Shown: in pieces, positions 54,754-64,000 of the stretch
Numbering within the stretch: position 1 is the stretch's first letter
Layout: the number at the start of each line of letters is the position of its first letter
Notes under the pieces: model-generated
What the model saw: the letters and a program-made list of their open reading frames with translations, nothing else
Told to the model about the DNA's origin: nothing
Databases searched by the model: none
From: Geitlerinema sp. BBD 1991-9
GTDB lineage: Bacteria; Cyanobacteriota; Cyanobacteriia; Cyanobacteriales; Geitlerinemataceae
Assembly: GCA_001657325.1 (NCBI GenBank)
Contig: LWRO01000005.1
Location: forward strand, 124,001-188,000
DNA: 64,000 nucleotides
Direction: 5' to 3'
Program-made: the position numbers and the translations under genes

Positions 54754-54846
54754 AAACAGTCAGCCCAAAGGTGTTCTGGTGTGAGGATCGAGCAGGTTGG
54801 AGAAACCGACTCATTAAAGCTGACTTGCTTTTTGGGCTGACTGTTT
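54754..54846. promoter_or_regulatory. 16-bp inverted repeat upstream of the htrA gene
   Basis: AAACAGTCAGCCCAAA (54754-54769) and TTTGGGCTGACTGTTT (54831-54846) are perfect complements 61 bp apart, in the divergent region between the protease (minus) and the nucleotidyltransferase (plus). The left arm begins 31 bp from the htrA start codon. It could be part of a 5' leader, an operator pair, or a small RNA; the rest of the 395-bp region shows no gene. Confidence 0.5.
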
Positions 54847-55118
54847 TGACGATAGAACAGTGATATGACAATTCCGTGACGGGGTCTTAGATATTCTATG
54901 ACAACCGATGACGACTTTCGATTGAACCTCAAAGACGTTGCCCGTAGACTGATACCATTTAATAGAGTGGGTGTCTAAAATCGATGCGTCAGTGCGATCG
55001 GATAGCGTGCCTGGGGCATCCAGAACGGGCGGGTCTATTGAGGGAAAACGGCCGAGCGTATCGATCGCGTTCTCGCGCGGATACATTCCCGTTATACTCG
55101 ATTTTCGATCGATCCTCG

Positions 55119-55616
55119 ATGCTTAACACGATCTCTGGTTTGTACGCACTCGCCGATCTCAAGGCCGCGATTGAGGCTGACCCCGAACGTTGGCGGCCTT
55201 TAGTGTTCACAAACGGTTGCTTCGACTTGCTACACTGCGGCCACGTGCGCTATCTCAACACGGCTCGCCAGTGTGGGCGTGCCTTGGTCGTGGGACTGAA
55301 CAGCGATCGATCGGTGATGGCGATTAAACCGCAACCGCCGGGACAACCCCCGCGACCGATCGTTCCCGAAGACCAGCGGGCGGAAGTCCTAGCAGCCCTC
55401 AAATCCGTTGACGGTGTTGTCGTTTTTCCGGAAACGACGGCGACCGCCACGATCGAAGTTTTACAACCGGACGTTTACGTGAAAGGGGGTGACTACCGAC
55501 CGGAAACCCTGCCCGAAGCCCCAGCCGTTTTGGCTTACGGCGGCAAAATCCAACTCGTCGACATCGAGATTCCGACCTCCACGAGCGACATTATCCGTCG
55601 TATTCTGGGACAATAG
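55119..55616 (+). CDS. RfaE-type nucleotidyltransferase (HldE C-domain-like)
   Basis: This 165-residue cytidylyl/adenylyl-transferase fold protein has [16 protein letters not shown] (T/HxGH motif), GLNSDRSV and the terminal [11 protein letters not shown] with the ISSS-like signature replaced by STSDI. It resembles the D-beta-D-heptose-1-phosphate adenylyltransferase domain of HldE without the kinase domain. The substrate could be a heptose or another sugar phosphate. ATG 55119 is preferred, since 45 upstream codons look non-coding. Confidence 0.88.
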   Translation: MLNTISGLYALADLKAAIEADPERWRPLVFTNGCFDLLHCGHVRYLNTARQCGRALVVGLNSDRSVMAIKPQPPGQPPRPIVPEDQRAEVLAALKSVDGVVVFPETTATATIEVLQPDVYVKGGDYRPETLPEAPAVLAYGGKIQLVDIEIPTSTSDIIRRILGQ

Positions 55617-55648
55617 GAAGTCCCAGTGATACTCACCCCCACAGGCTC

Positions 55649-56134
55649 ATGACCGATTCCTCTCTATCGAGTCCGATTTCTCTCGAATCCGAACGCGGTA
55701 TCGATTACACGCCGTTGCAGGCCGTGCTGGTCGACGGTAAGTTTCAAGAGGCCGACCAGCTGACGCGGGAGTTGCTCTGTCAACTCGGCGGTGCGGGTGC
55801 TGTTGCGCGGAAGTGGCTGTATTTTACAGAAGTCGATCTCATCCCCGCTGTTGACTTGCGAACCCTCGATCGACTCTGGGTCGCATACTCGAACGGAAAG
55901 TTCGGATTTTCCGTTCAGCGCCAACTTTGGTTAGGGGTCAGCCAAGATTGGGATAAATTATGGCCGAAGTTGGGCTGGAAAAACGGGAATAGCTGGACTC
56001 GTTTTCCTCAAGAGTTTACTTGGGATCTGAGCGCTCCAAAAGGACATTTGCCCCTGTCCAACCAGCTGCGAGGCGTGCGCGTTCTAGCGGCCCTCTTCGC
56101 TCATCCCGCTTGGACAAAAAGCCCTCAATCATAG
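55649..56134 (+). CDS. GUN4-domain protein
   Basis: This 161-residue protein contains a GUN4 domain: [53 protein letters not shown]4 proteins bind porphyrins and help magnesium chelatase; several cyanobacterial members are paralogues of unknown function, as this one may be. The domain fills almost the whole protein. The stop is 1 bp from the GTG of the following kinase-like frame, suggesting coupling. Confidence 0.88.
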   Translation: MTDSSLSSPISLESERGIDYTPLQAVLVDGKFQEADQLTRELLCQLGGAGAVARKWLYFTEVDLIPAVDLRTLDRLWVAYSNGKFGFSVQRQLWLGVSQDWDKLWPKLGWKNGNSWTRFPQEFTWDLSAPKGHLPLSNQLRGVRVLAALFAHPAWTKSPQS

Positions 56135-56186
56135 GGTGTCTTCTGACCGCATCCCCACTGCTGACCTCCTGTTCGCCTCAACTGTC

Positions 56187-57584
56187 ATGACCGAGCTCGA
56201 TCGAGAACAACAACGCTACAATGCCCTCATGGAATCGGGGCTCCTCGAAATGGAGCAGATTCCACCGTTTGATGAAGCCGTACAGACGATTGTCCGTGCT
56301 TTAGACGTGCCGATTGCCGTCGTGGGCTTGCTCGATCGAGAGTGGCAACTGATCAAAGCGCGAGCGCTCGATCCCCAGGAAGACTTGACGGCATTAACAG
56401 CACTCCAACGCACGAAGCGCGGTGAGTCGTTCTGTACCCATATTGTCGAAACGCACCAGCCCCTCGTGATTCGCGATACGGCAGTTCACTCTGATTTCGC
56501 TAATCGCCTCCTCGTCGGACGCTACGGCGTTCGGGCTTATTTGGGTGTGCCGTTGATTTCCTCGGCGGGAGATTGTTTTGGAAGTCTGGCTGTAATGGAT
56601 TTAGCCCCCCGACGGTTCCGCAAGTCTGAAATTCAGTTGGTGGAACTGACGGCTCGATTGGCGATGTTAGAGATCGAACGATTATACGCCCCCGCGACAA
56701 CGACGGCGACAACGGTCAAAGAGCGGCCGACCCCAGAGGTGAAAGCGACTCAGCCCGAGCAAATCCTTTCGACCAATCAGATTAAAACCGAACTGCTCGA
56801 TCGACTGCTACAAGAATTACGAACACCGCTCACCTCGGTGATGGGCATGACGAGCGTTCTCAATCGAGAAATTTACGGGCCGCTGCGTCGCAAGCAGAAA
56901 GAATATTTGAAAATTATCCACGATAGCGGTCAATATTTGCTGTCGCTGGTGGAAGAAATTTTACTACTGCGCGACCTCAACGATACGAGCGTGGTGCTGT
57001 CTCTGACTTCGGTCGATATGGAGATGTTATGCCAGCAGGTGTTAAAAAACCTCGAACCTGTGGCGTTCCGGCGAGAACAGCAAATTGATATTGCCGTTGA
57101 ATCGGTCGATCGAATTTGGACGCTCGACAAAGATCGCGTCCAACAAATCGCCTATCACACGATCTCTCATATCATTAATGCGGCGGATACAGGGTGTACG
57201 GTGCGCGTGCGCGTCAATCGGACGGTTGAAGACGACATGGAACTGTCGGTTTGGATCTCCCATCCCTGGTTGGGAGAAAGTTTACCGACTGGGGAATTAG
57301 AAATCTGGGAACTTCCTGTTCCCACTCCCATCCCCACTGAAGAGATCGACGAAACGGAAGTGACGGACGGCGATCGGGGGAACGATTGGGACGACAACGC
57401 CTCCAATCGTCAAACGATCGAGTTGTTACCGGAATTGCAAAAAATGTCGCTCGATCGATCTCGAGATCGGTTGGGGTTGCTCTTCGCCTGTCAACTGGTT
57501 CGACTTCACGGCGGCAGGATCGCCGTTCAGGGATCGCCAACGATGGGATATCGCTACGTCATCACCTTGCCCGATCGAGGATGA
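56187..57584 (+). CDS. GAF-domain histidine-kinase-like protein with degenerate H-box
   Basis: This protein of about 465 residues has a GAF domain (about 15-160; RYNALMESGLL, SFCTHIVET, RAYLGVPL). A HisKA-like helical segment follows, in which the usual S-H-ELRTPL reads LLQELRTPL, so the acceptor His is Gln (Q209). The ATPase part is also weak: no DxGxG, only RLGLLFACQLVRLHGGRI near the end. It therefore looks like a pseudokinase or a regulatory partner. GTG 56136 gives a 17-residue longer form that nearly touches the GUN4 stop. Whether it binds ATP is unknown. Confidence 0.82.
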   Translation: MTELDREQQRYNALMESGLLEMEQIPPFDEAVQTIVRALDVPIAVVGLLDREWQLIKARALDPQEDLTALTALQRTKRGESFCTHIVETHQPLVIRDTAVHSDFANRLLVGRYGVRAYLGVPLISSAGDCFGSLAVMDLAPRRFRKSEIQLVELTARLAMLEIERLYAPATTTATTVKERPTPEVKATQPEQILSTNQIKTELLDRLLQELRTPLTSVMGMTSVLNREIYGPLRRKQKEYLKIIHDSGQYLLSLVEEILLLRDLNDTSVVLSLTSVDMEMLCQQVLKNLEPVAFRREQQIDIAVESVDRIWTLDKDRVQQIAYHTISHIINAADTGCTVRVRVNRTVEDDMELSVWISHPWLGESLPTGELEIWELPVPTPIPTEEIDETEVTDGDRGNDWDDNASNRQTIELLPELQKMSLDRSRDRLGLLFACQLVRLHGGRIAVQGSPTMGYRYVITLPDRG

Positions 57585-57680
57585 GCTGTCCCCGCTACCT
57601 GGACTTGGGTTGCGGCGAATTTGTCAAATTTTTCAGGAGTTCTGAACATCGACCGATCGCTGTGCGGTAAATTGAGAAGT

Positions 57681-58433
57681 ATGCATAACGACGATCTAGG
57701 CACACTATACACGCAATCGGAATTCGACAGTCCGTTGGATCGGACGGGGACGGAAAGCGGAGCGGAAAACGCATCTCCCCCCGATCCAGAGGCGATGTTG
57801 TTGTTGTTAGACGCGCCAGAAACCCCTCAGCGCGTATTAGCGGCGCGGGCGTTTTGCGAGATTCGCGACGATCGAGCGATCCCCAAGCTGATCGCGTTGC
57901 TGGGCGACGCCTGTCCCTTAGTCCGCGTGAGCGCAGCTTATGCCCTGGGACGCAACACGAGCGCCGAGGCTGTCGATCCTCTCATTACCAGTTTGAAAGA
58001 TTGGAACGGCTACGTTCGTAAGGGCGTGGTTTGGGCGTTGGGCAATTGCCGAGATCGGCGGGCTGTCGCTCCATTAATTGATGCTCTGAAAACGGATATT
58101 TCAGCGGTGCGTTTGTGGGCGGCGAGTTCTCTCGGGCAACTCTCGAAGTTGGGCTACGAGTCGATCGTCGGTGTGGTGCCACCCTTGATCGAAGGGCTGC
58201 GGAACGACTCGATCTCGGCGGTGCGGAGTAACTGCGCTTGGGCTTTGGGACAGTTGTGTCGCGAACTGCCCTCGAACGCCGTCTATGCTGGGGCGATCGA
58301 CGCTCTGTTGGAGGCTTTGGAGGAAGACCAGGATATGGGCGTTCGTGAAGACGCTCGATCGTCGCTGTTGCGTGTCGGCGATCCCCGTGGATTGCAGGCG
58401 ATCGAGGATTTAGAACGGGAAGGCTGGCTTTAG
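57681..58433 (+). CDS. HEAT-repeat protein (PBS-lyase type repeats)
   Basis: This 250-residue protein has five or so HEAT-like repeats of about 32 residues: RAFCEIRDDRAIPKLIALL, AAYALGRNTSAEAVDPLI, VVWALGNCRDRRAVAPLIDAL, AASSLGQLSKLGYE, CAWALGQLCRELPSN. They are of the type found in phycobilin lyases CpcE/CpcF, but no lyase-specific motif is recognised, so a general protein-binding scaffold is as likely. ATG 57681 is chosen. It lies between the GAF kinase-like gene and cbbY. Confidence 0.85.
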   Translation: MHNDDLGTLYTQSEFDSPLDRTGTESGAENASPPDPEAMLLLLDAPETPQRVLAARAFCEIRDDRAIPKLIALLGDACPLVRVSAAYALGRNTSAEAVDPLITSLKDWNGYVRKGVVWALGNCRDRRAVAPLIDALKTDISAVRLWAASSLGQLSKLGYESIVGVVPPLIEGLRNDSISAVRSNCAWALGQLCRELPSNAVYAGAIDALLEALEEDQDMGVREDARSSLLRVGDPRGLQAIEDLEREGWL

Positions 58434-58468
58434 TCCCGGTCGTAGATGAGATCGAACTCGAACCCTCT

Positions 58469-59242
58469 ATGACTCAACTGACGACGCTAATTTTCGATGT
58501 AGACGGAACCCTGGCTGAAAGCGAACGGGACGGACATCGCGTCGCGTTCAACAGAGCGTTTGCTGATGCCGAACTCGATTGGCATTGGTCGATCGATCTG
58601 TACGGCAAACTGTTGACAGTTTCTGGTGGAAAAGAGCGTATCAAAGCTTATTTGCGGAACTGCCGTCCCAACTTTCAAGCGCCTGGCGATCTCGACGACT
58701 TCGTGGCTCAATTGCACGCCACCAAAACCGATCGATACCGACAACTGTTATCTGAAGGTGCAGTCCCGTTGCGTCCCGGTGTCAAACGCCTCCTCGAAGA
58801 AGCTCGCGCGGAAGGCTTGCGCCTCGCGATCGCGACAACGAGCGCGCTTCCCAATGTATTGGCATTGCTCGATCGAACCCTCGATCCTCAATGGTTCGAG
58901 GCGATCGCTGCTGGAGACATCGTTCCCGCCAAAAAACCCGCCCCCGATATTTATCACTACGTTCTCGACCAACTCGCGCTGACGGCGAACGAGTGTTTGG
59001 TATTTGAAGATTCCCCTCATGGATTACAAGCATCACTGGGGGCAGGTTTAAAAACCGTCGTCACCGTCAACGATTACACTCGATCGAACGATTTCAGCGG
59101 CGCGACTCTCGTCTTGAGCGATCTCGGCGAACCCGATCGACCCTTTGAAGTCTTAGCGGGCGAAGTCACCGGTACGCAATATTTCAATTGCGACCTCGCC
59201 CGAGATTTAGTTGGCGGTGAGGAGATGGAGCGTGAAAAGTGA
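58469..59242 (+). CDS. cbbY: CbbY-type HAD phosphatase
   Basis: CbbY removes xylulose-1,5-bisphosphate, an inhibitory Rubisco by-product. The HAD motif DVDGTLAESERDGHR is followed by the subfamily-typical WHWSIDLYGKLLTVSGGKERI. Motif II T/S (ATTSAL), Lys (PAKKPAPDIY) and DSPHGLQASLGAG complete the HAD core. Length (257) is usual. Its presence near other photosynthesis genes fits a Calvin-cycle role. Confidence 0.9.
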   Translation: MTQLTTLIFDVDGTLAESERDGHRVAFNRAFADAELDWHWSIDLYGKLLTVSGGKERIKAYLRNCRPNFQAPGDLDDFVAQLHATKTDRYRQLLSEGAVPLRPGVKRLLEEARAEGLRLAIATTSALPNVLALLDRTLDPQWFEAIAAGDIVPAKKPAPDIYHYVLDQLALTANECLVFEDSPHGLQASLGAGLKTVVTVNDYTRSNDFSGATLVLSDLGEPDRPFEVLAGEVTGTQYFNCDLARDLVGGEEMEREK

Positions 59243-59286
59243 AAACGGTCTCCACTCTTCACGCTTCACTGTACATCCTCATCTCT

Positions 59287-60678
59287 TCAACATCTCGCCA
59301 CGCCTTCCTGACGGGCAGATTGTTGAACGGCGGCGGAAACAGCAGCAACGACACGATCGTCGAAAACAGACGGCACGATATGCTCTCGATCGAGTTGCGT
59401 GGGAGCCACTAACGCCGCAATCGCATTCGCCGCTTCCAAATACATACTCGTCGTCAGATTTGACGCGCGACAGTCGAGAGCGCCGCGAAACACTCCCGGA
59501 AACGCTAAGACGTTATTAATTTGGTTGGCGTAATCGCTGCGTCCCGTGGCAATGACAGCCGCGACATCTTGAATCGTTTCGGGCTGAATTTCGGGAATGG
59601 GGTTCGCCATGGCCATGACGATACAGTCTTTTGCCATCGTTTTCACCATATCCACCGTCAATACACCAGGAACACTGACTCCTACGAAGACATCGGCCCC
59701 TTTGACCGCATCAGCGAGAGTTCCGGACATCGAACTGGCGAATTCTTTCTTCTGGGGGGTGAGGTCGTCCCGTTGCGTTGAAAGAATCCCCTTCGAGTCA
59801 CACAAGACAATTTCAGCGACACCGGCTTTGCGGAGTAGCCGCGCGATCGCCAAGCCAGCCGCACCGGCACCGTTCATGGCGATACGAACTTCCGACATGG
59901 ATTTGTTGACGAATTTCAGGGCGTTGATCAGTGCGGCCAGGGTAACGATGGCAGTTCCGTGTTGGTCGTCGTGAAAAACCGGGATGTCGAGTTCTTCCCG
60001 CAGCCGTCGCTCGACCTCAAAGCAGCGAGGCGCGGAAATATCTTCGAGGTTGACACCGCCGAAGACTGGGGCGAGATACTTCACTGTTTTAACGATCTCG
60101 TCCACATCTTGCGTATCCAAACAGATCGGGAACGCATCGATGTTGGCGAATTCTTTAAACAACATCGCCTTCCCTTCCATCACCGGAAGCGCACCAGCCG
60201 GGCCTAAGTTACCCAAACCCAAAACAGCACTACCATCTGTAACGATGGCCACCGTGTTGCTTTTGATCGTGAGGGTATAGGCGAGTTGGGGATCTTTAGC
60301 AATGGCGCTGCTGATGCGTCCCACTCCCGGCGTGTAAGCCATGGCTAAATCGGCTTGGTTGTTGAGCGGGAGTTTGCTAACGATGTTAATTTTGCCACTG
60401 CGATGGAGGGCAAAGGTTCGATCGTAAACCTCGAGCAGTTCGATTTCGGGAAGTTCTCGAACCGTTTGAGCGATGGTTTCCGCGTGTTCCGTACTCGACG
60501 CATCGACGCTCAAATCGCGAATTGAGGTATGGCGGTTTTGTTCGATGAGATTAATTTGCCCCAAATTACCGCCGACGGAGGCGATGGCTTGGACGACGCT
60601 TGCTAACATTCCAGCTCGGTTGGGCAATCGAAAGCGCAGCGTCAAACTGTAGCTCGAAGTGGGAGTCAGCTCTACCAT
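59287..60678 (-). CDS. NAD(P)-dependent malic enzyme with N-terminal ACT domain
   Basis: This 463-residue enzyme decarboxylates malate to pyruvate. The N-terminal ACT domain (about 8-85; LRFRLPNRAGMLASVVQAIAS) suggests amino-acid regulation. The malic enzyme core has AMAYTPGVGRIS, VTDGSAVLGLGNLGPAGALPVMEGK, FHDDQHGTAIVTLAALINAL and NGAGAAGLAIA (dinucleotide site). The last 20 residues include a variable tail. It converges with cbbY. Confidence 0.95.
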   Translation of the reverse strand: MVELTPTSSYSLTLRFRLPNRAGMLASVVQAIASVGGNLGQINLIEQNRHTSIRDLSVDASSTEHAETIAQTVRELPEIELLEVYDRTFALHRSGKINIVSKLPLNNQADLAMAYTPGVGRISSAIAKDPQLAYTLTIKSNTVAIVTDGSAVLGLGNLGPAGALPVMEGKAMLFKEFANIDAFPICLDTQDVDEIVKTVKYLAPVFGGVNLEDISAPRCFEVERRLREELDIPVFHDDQHGTAIVTLAALINALKFVNKSMSEVRIAMNGAGAAGLAIARLLRKAGVAEIVLCDSKGILSTQRDDLTPQKKEFASSMSGTLADAVKGADVFVGVSVPGVLTVDMVKTMAKDCIVMAMANPIPEIQPETIQDVAAVIATGRSDYANQINNVLAFPGVFRGALDCRASNLTTSMYLEAANAIAALVAPTQLDREHIVPSVFDDRVVAAVSAAVQQSARQEGVARC

Positions 60679-60745
60679 GTGTTCGTACGAAGTTGGTTAA
60701 GTGTGAAAACTCGTAATTTATCACCGAATTGACATTTCGATCGGA

Positions 60746-62932
60746 TTATTGAACGACCCAATCTTGAATTTTCCAAACACCATTCGTGCGAATTAGGTTG
60801 TACTGAACGATTAAGTTATCGTCTTGTTCTTGCGGGACTTGTTCGCCCTCGTACAACGTTCCCTTTTCGTTGACTTCAACTGTAACGGTTGCTTGGTTGG
60901 GGTCGCTGGCATTGGGTATGATATCTCGCACGGTGCTTTGGTGTTCGTACTCCCAATACCAACCGTTATCGCGAGCGCTTTCGGCTCGTTGCTTCCAATC
61001 GGCGAGGGCTTGGCCGGTCAGGGCTTCCGACAGTTTTTCAATTTGATGTTCGTTACCCATCGCGGCTGCTTTGGTTGTCAACCAGCGATCGATTGTTTCT
61101 CGGGCCGTTGCGTCGTTGATGGGAGCGTTGGGATCGGTGCCTGGCTGTGGGAGTTCGGGTAAGGGAATGGGGGGGGCGTTTACAGAAATTGAGAGTCCGC
61201 CTTCTTCAAGTTTCGGTCCCGACAACCCCAAAAGGGAAGCCAATCCGCTAAGGATACTCATCAGGATAAATCCGAGTATGCCGAGGCCGACGAGTCCGCC
61301 CAGAACGAGCAGGAGAAGCCGATCGAGTTTAACCCCACTTTTACGGCTCGATCGACGCAATCGACGACTCGATCGTCTTGGCGATCTCGGCTCGTCTTCG
61401 TCGGACAAACCGAAGGGATTACTGGCTAGGGGAATATTGGGTGTCGTGCCTCGATCTCGACTGGCTGGGGAAGGCGTTCCGCCTAACAACCCAGGAGCGT
61501 GACTTTGCCCCGCCAGGGGTTGCGTGCGTTCCAAACGCTGGGTTGCTGCGGGGATGTATCGAGTTGCTGGGGAGCCTGACGGGGTGAGGACGGAACTCGA
61601 TTCGGGATGAGGCAATGCGGTTTGAGTGGCTGAGACTACCCATTGCGTTGATTCTTCCGTTTCGGGGGGGAGATTTTCGAGGTGTGTTTGAACTTGAGGA
61701 TCGGCAAAATAGTCTTTCAGGGAAGCTGTTCGATCGACGAGATCGCGGAAATGGGGGAAGACTTCCTCTTGAAGCCAGCGTTCGCCGTACAAGCAGAGTC
61801 CGGGCAGTAAATCGGGCGAGCCTTGGGAGTTTTTGCGAATAAAGCTGAGGGGTTCTTCTTCTTGGGACAGTTCTAGGGCGCGGGTGGCTTGTTCGGTTTG
61901 TCCGAGCAGGAGGGCACAAACGGCCTGTTCGAGGTGTACGTCTTGTCGCCGTCCGAGTTGGATGAGGAGCAGTTTGGCACGATAGATGAGTCCCGGCTGC
62001 CGTTCGGCAAACCCCCGCGCGATGAGGGCGTAGACGGCCAGATAGGTGCCGACTGGGGAGGGGCGACGGGCCTCCATTTCAAACAGAAGTTGCTGTTCGG
62101 CGGCGGTGGTGTACTGGCGCAGTTGTTGGACGAAGCGTAGGAAGTCGTCTACGTCTAACCCCGATCGATCGTTGCCGGAGCCGTCGATACCACCCCGTTC
62201 TTGGAGCATATCTTGGAGCAGTTGAATTCCTCGCTGTCGGTCAGCTTCTCGATCGATGGGGAGGGATAGTAGTTCGAGGATGCGGTAGGGACGCAGTTTG
62301 TTTAAGTCGGATTGCATTTCACCACGCACTTGGGGGAACAGTCCTTCGCGCAAGAGAAGCGCCTGCCCGGCTTCCAGGGAGGCGGCGGCTTTTTCGTATT
62401 GGTTCTGTTGCCACTGTTCTCGCCCGAGTTCGAGATAGGCAATGGCGACGGTGAGAACGAAGTCAGAATGGACGACGGCTTCGGTGCCGGTGGTTTCGTC
62501 TTGGGGACGGTGGAGGAGTTGGGGACGACCGAGTTTGAGGACGAGTTCGTATTCGCCGAGTTCGAGGAAAATCGGTAACGCGCCGACGAGTTGGTCGTCA
62601 TCGATTTCGAGGCGCGCCGTTCGGGGTTCGCGGTCTGTTGCCGTGGTGCTGTTCTCGTCGGCCGTGGTCGCTTCTGTTTCGATCGAGGTGTCGATCGAGT
62701 CGAGGTCGTAGGTTTTCGTCAGAAACTCTGCGTCGTATCTTGCCCGTCGATCGGGGTCGGAAAGGACGTTGTAGGCTTCATCGATCAGTTGTTTTCGGGC
62801 GCGGATCGCGATCTCGGAATATTCTCGACGTGGAAGTTGTCGAGATCGATCGCTGTAGGCTTGCTGGATCTGTTCGGCAGTCGCTTGGATCGGCAAGCCT
62901 AAGATTCGATAGTAATCGAGTGGAATTAGCAC
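60746..62932 (-). CDS. ftn2: Cell division protein Ftn2/ZipN (ARC6 family)
   Basis: Ftn2 (ZipN) is the cyanobacterial membrane anchor for the FtsZ ring and parent of plastid ARC6. The protein of about 728 residues starts with a J-like domain (PLDYYRILGLPIQATAEQIQQAY) in which the HPD motif is lost (RQLPRREY). Helical repeats follow, then a Pro/Ser linker, one membrane segment (LLLLVLGGLVGLGILGFILMSIL near 560-585) and the C-terminal IMS-like domain (DUF4101; DRWLTTKAAAMGNEHQIEKL). The GTG at 62932 (GGAG 4 nt upstream) fits homologues better than TTG 62950. Confidence 0.95.
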   Translation of the reverse strand: MLIPLDYYRILGLPIQATAEQIQQAYSDRSRQLPRREYSEIAIRARKQLIDEAYNVLSDPDRRARYDAEFLTKTYDLDSIDTSIETEATTADENSTTATDREPRTARLEIDDDQLVGALPIFLELGEYELVLKLGRPQLLHRPQDETTGTEAVVHSDFVLTVAIAYLELGREQWQQNQYEKAAASLEAGQALLLREGLFPQVRGEMQSDLNKLRPYRILELLSLPIDREADRQRGIQLLQDMLQERGGIDGSGNDRSGLDVDDFLRFVQQLRQYTTAAEQQLLFEMEARRPSPVGTYLAVYALIARGFAERQPGLIYRAKLLLIQLGRRQDVHLEQAVCALLLGQTEQATRALELSQEEEPLSFIRKNSQGSPDLLPGLCLYGERWLQEEVFPHFRDLVDRTASLKDYFADPQVQTHLENLPPETEESTQWVVSATQTALPHPESSSVLTPSGSPATRYIPAATQRLERTQPLAGQSHAPGLLGGTPSPASRDRGTTPNIPLASNPFGLSDEDEPRSPRRSSRRLRRSSRKSGVKLDRLLLLVLGGLVGLGILGFILMSILSGLASLLGLSGPKLEEGGLSISVNAPPIPLPELPQPGTDPNAPINDATARETIDRWLTTKAAAMGNEHQIEKLSEALTGQALADWKQRAESARDNGWYWEYEHQSTVRDIIPNASDPNQATVTVEVNEKGTLYEGEQVPQEQDDNLIVQYNLIRTNGVWKIQDWVVQ

Positions 62933-63555
62933 GGCGCTCCACGTCCCCAAAGGTGAAACCGAGTCTAACCTATGGTATCTGACAACTGGAGAAATTGCGT
63001 AGCGATCGAGACGGGAATGGGGGTATTTGGCTTAAAGCGATGAATAATGAGAATTTGAGGGGGGAGATCGCTAGAGATTGCACTTCGTCGTAAGGCTTTA
63101 GCATGGGTTCGATCGAATCCTTGAAGCCCTCACTTTGAGCATCATATATATCGATCTTTGAGAAGCCATTAAGTTCGATTTTCTATTGCTTTTTTTGATT
63201 TTTCGATGTTTTTTGTTTGTTTCAAATCTAACAAAAAACTACAAGCCTAAATTAGATGAAATCGACCGAGATTGAAAATGTTTGCGATGACTTTTTATAG
63301 GAATCTTGTTAAGATATCGTGCAAACAAATCATAAATTTGCGATTTTTTTCGTTTTTGAGTGTTTTTTATTTCGTGGAATCACCCTGAAGAAATTATTTG
63401 TAAGCCCAAACAACACTATCAAAGATAATTCAAGAATTTTGTTTGAAATCTTTGGGTGAGACAAGATGTCGTGACATCTCGATCTTGAAAGTTGAGTCTT
63501 GCGGTATACTAGAACGAGCTTTTTCGATGGAACAGTATATCCGAGATGTCAAAAG
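62933..63555. other. AT-rich intergenic region upstream of ftn2
   Basis: About 0.6 kb with low GC from about 63120 on. It should contain the ftn2 promoter and the 3' flank of the von Willebrand gene. No gene, RNA or repeat was recognised. Confidence 0.4.
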
Positions 63556-64000
63556 CTATTGACTTTCTAAAAGCTGGGCATTTTCGACCAAGCGAATAAA
63601 CTCCGCACGATATCCTTCGATGTCTTCCCCTTTCGCATTGCGAGCTAAATTTAAAAGATCGTCCCACGTTGCATCACCTCGATAGCTTGAATTTCGCAAT
63701 AACATTCCAAACTCAGCGACTGACGCTGCAAACCGAAAATCATCGGAGGTGGCATCGAGACGCAGACCGTTATCGATGAGTGGCTGTGTTATCAATTCAG
63801 ACGTATCGCCGTCGGGTTGTTTATAGCGTAATTTTACCAACATTAACTCGTCACTATCAAAAGCTTCAGGAGCAATTTCAGTTTGTTGGTACGTCAAATC
63901 GTCCACATTAGGAAGATTGACATCTGTTTCAGACCCTACGGAAACGATCTCGTACAATGCCGTTACCGAATGTCCCGCACCGAGTTCTCCCGCATCTTTT
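63556..64000 (-). CDS. von Willebrand factor type A protein (YfbK-like), C-terminal part
   Basis: The reading frame is open to the window edge, so only about 147 C-terminal residues are seen. The segment GAGHSVTALYEIVSVG, then LMLVKLRYKQPDGDTSELI, DFRFAASVAEFGMLLRNS and the terminal GYRAEFIRLVENAQLL match the DUF3520 end of YfbK-like VWA proteins. The metal-binding VWA domain itself lies outside the window. The stop codon is at 63556. Function is unknown; relatives are exported or membrane-anchored. Confidence 0.9.
   Translation of the reverse strand, partial: KDAGELGAGHSVTALYEIVSVGSETDVNLPNVDDLTYQQTEIAPEAFDSDELMLVKLRYKQPDGDTSELITQPLIDNGLRLDATSDDFRFAASVAEFGMLLRNSSYRGDATWDDLLNLARNAKGEDIEGYRAEFIRLVENAQLLESQ

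Overview
The window is about 64 kb of a cyanobacterial chromosome, probably from a filamentous, non-marine-picoplankton type; the genus cannot be fixed from the sequence. Evidence for this is the carboxysome shell pair CcmK3/CcmK4, the photosystem II lipoprotein PsbQ (CyanoQ), a CGLD27-family protein, a GUN4-domain protein, the Ftn2/ARC6 cell-division protein, CbbY, HemL, phytochrome-like GAF sensor kinases, very frequent CGATCG with HIP1 octamers (for example 9456-9463 and 10757-10764), and several arrays of heptanucleotide repeats. Coding is dense, moderately GC-rich and on both strands, with no rRNA, CRISPR array or complete insertion sequence.

Layout. 0-5.3 kb: two tandem multi-GAF histidine kinases; the first has bilin-binding-type Cys-His motifs. 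5.5-9.1 kb: an unknown lipoprotein, a gene-poor stretch and a formylglycine-generating enzyme (FGE). 9.1-12.5 kb: a PafA-like phosphatase and a CxAxR sulfatase, which with the FGE form one cassette for an exported, formylglycine-dependent sulfatase. 12.6-19 kb: an HdeD membrane protein, two coiled-coil proteins, a secreted acidic protein, and a large DUF1565/SLH surface protein. 19-32.4 kb: mostly housekeeping (K+ channel, PurD, PsbQ, HemL, HisB, HflX, glutaredoxin, XthA, RsfS, CGLD27, asparaginase) with a decayed glycosyltransferase-like gene at 23.6-24.6 kb. 32.5-32.9 kb: two almost identical initiator tRNAs.

33-44.7 kb is the plastic part. It holds an orphan sugar permease, a Uma2 pseudogene carrying a 94-bp MITE, a serpin, a metallophosphoesterase, pnp surrounded by heptamer arrays and a triplicated 187-bp repeat, a cyclophilin fused to RTX repeats, a DUF262/HNH restriction-type gene broken by one base in an A8 run, and a decayed HsdR-N-like gene. 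44.8-64 kb returns to stable genes: MFS transporter, desaturase, glycosyltransferase, YjbQ, CcmK4-CcmK3, IspF, a peptide-binding lipoprotein, LarB, HtrA, an RfaE-type nucleotidyltransferase, GUN4, a degenerate histidine kinase, a HEAT-repeat protein, CbbY, malic enzyme, Ftn2, and the 3' end of a von Willebrand-factor protein cut by the window edge.

The points most worth following are the sulfatase/phosphatase/FGE cassette, the cyclophilin-RTX fusion, the dual-cysteine GAF kinase, the A8 frameshift in the DUF262 gene, the MITE inside Uma2, the fold-back element present twice (5352-5484 and 33047-33164), and the histidine-kinase-like protein whose phospho-acceptor His is Gln.
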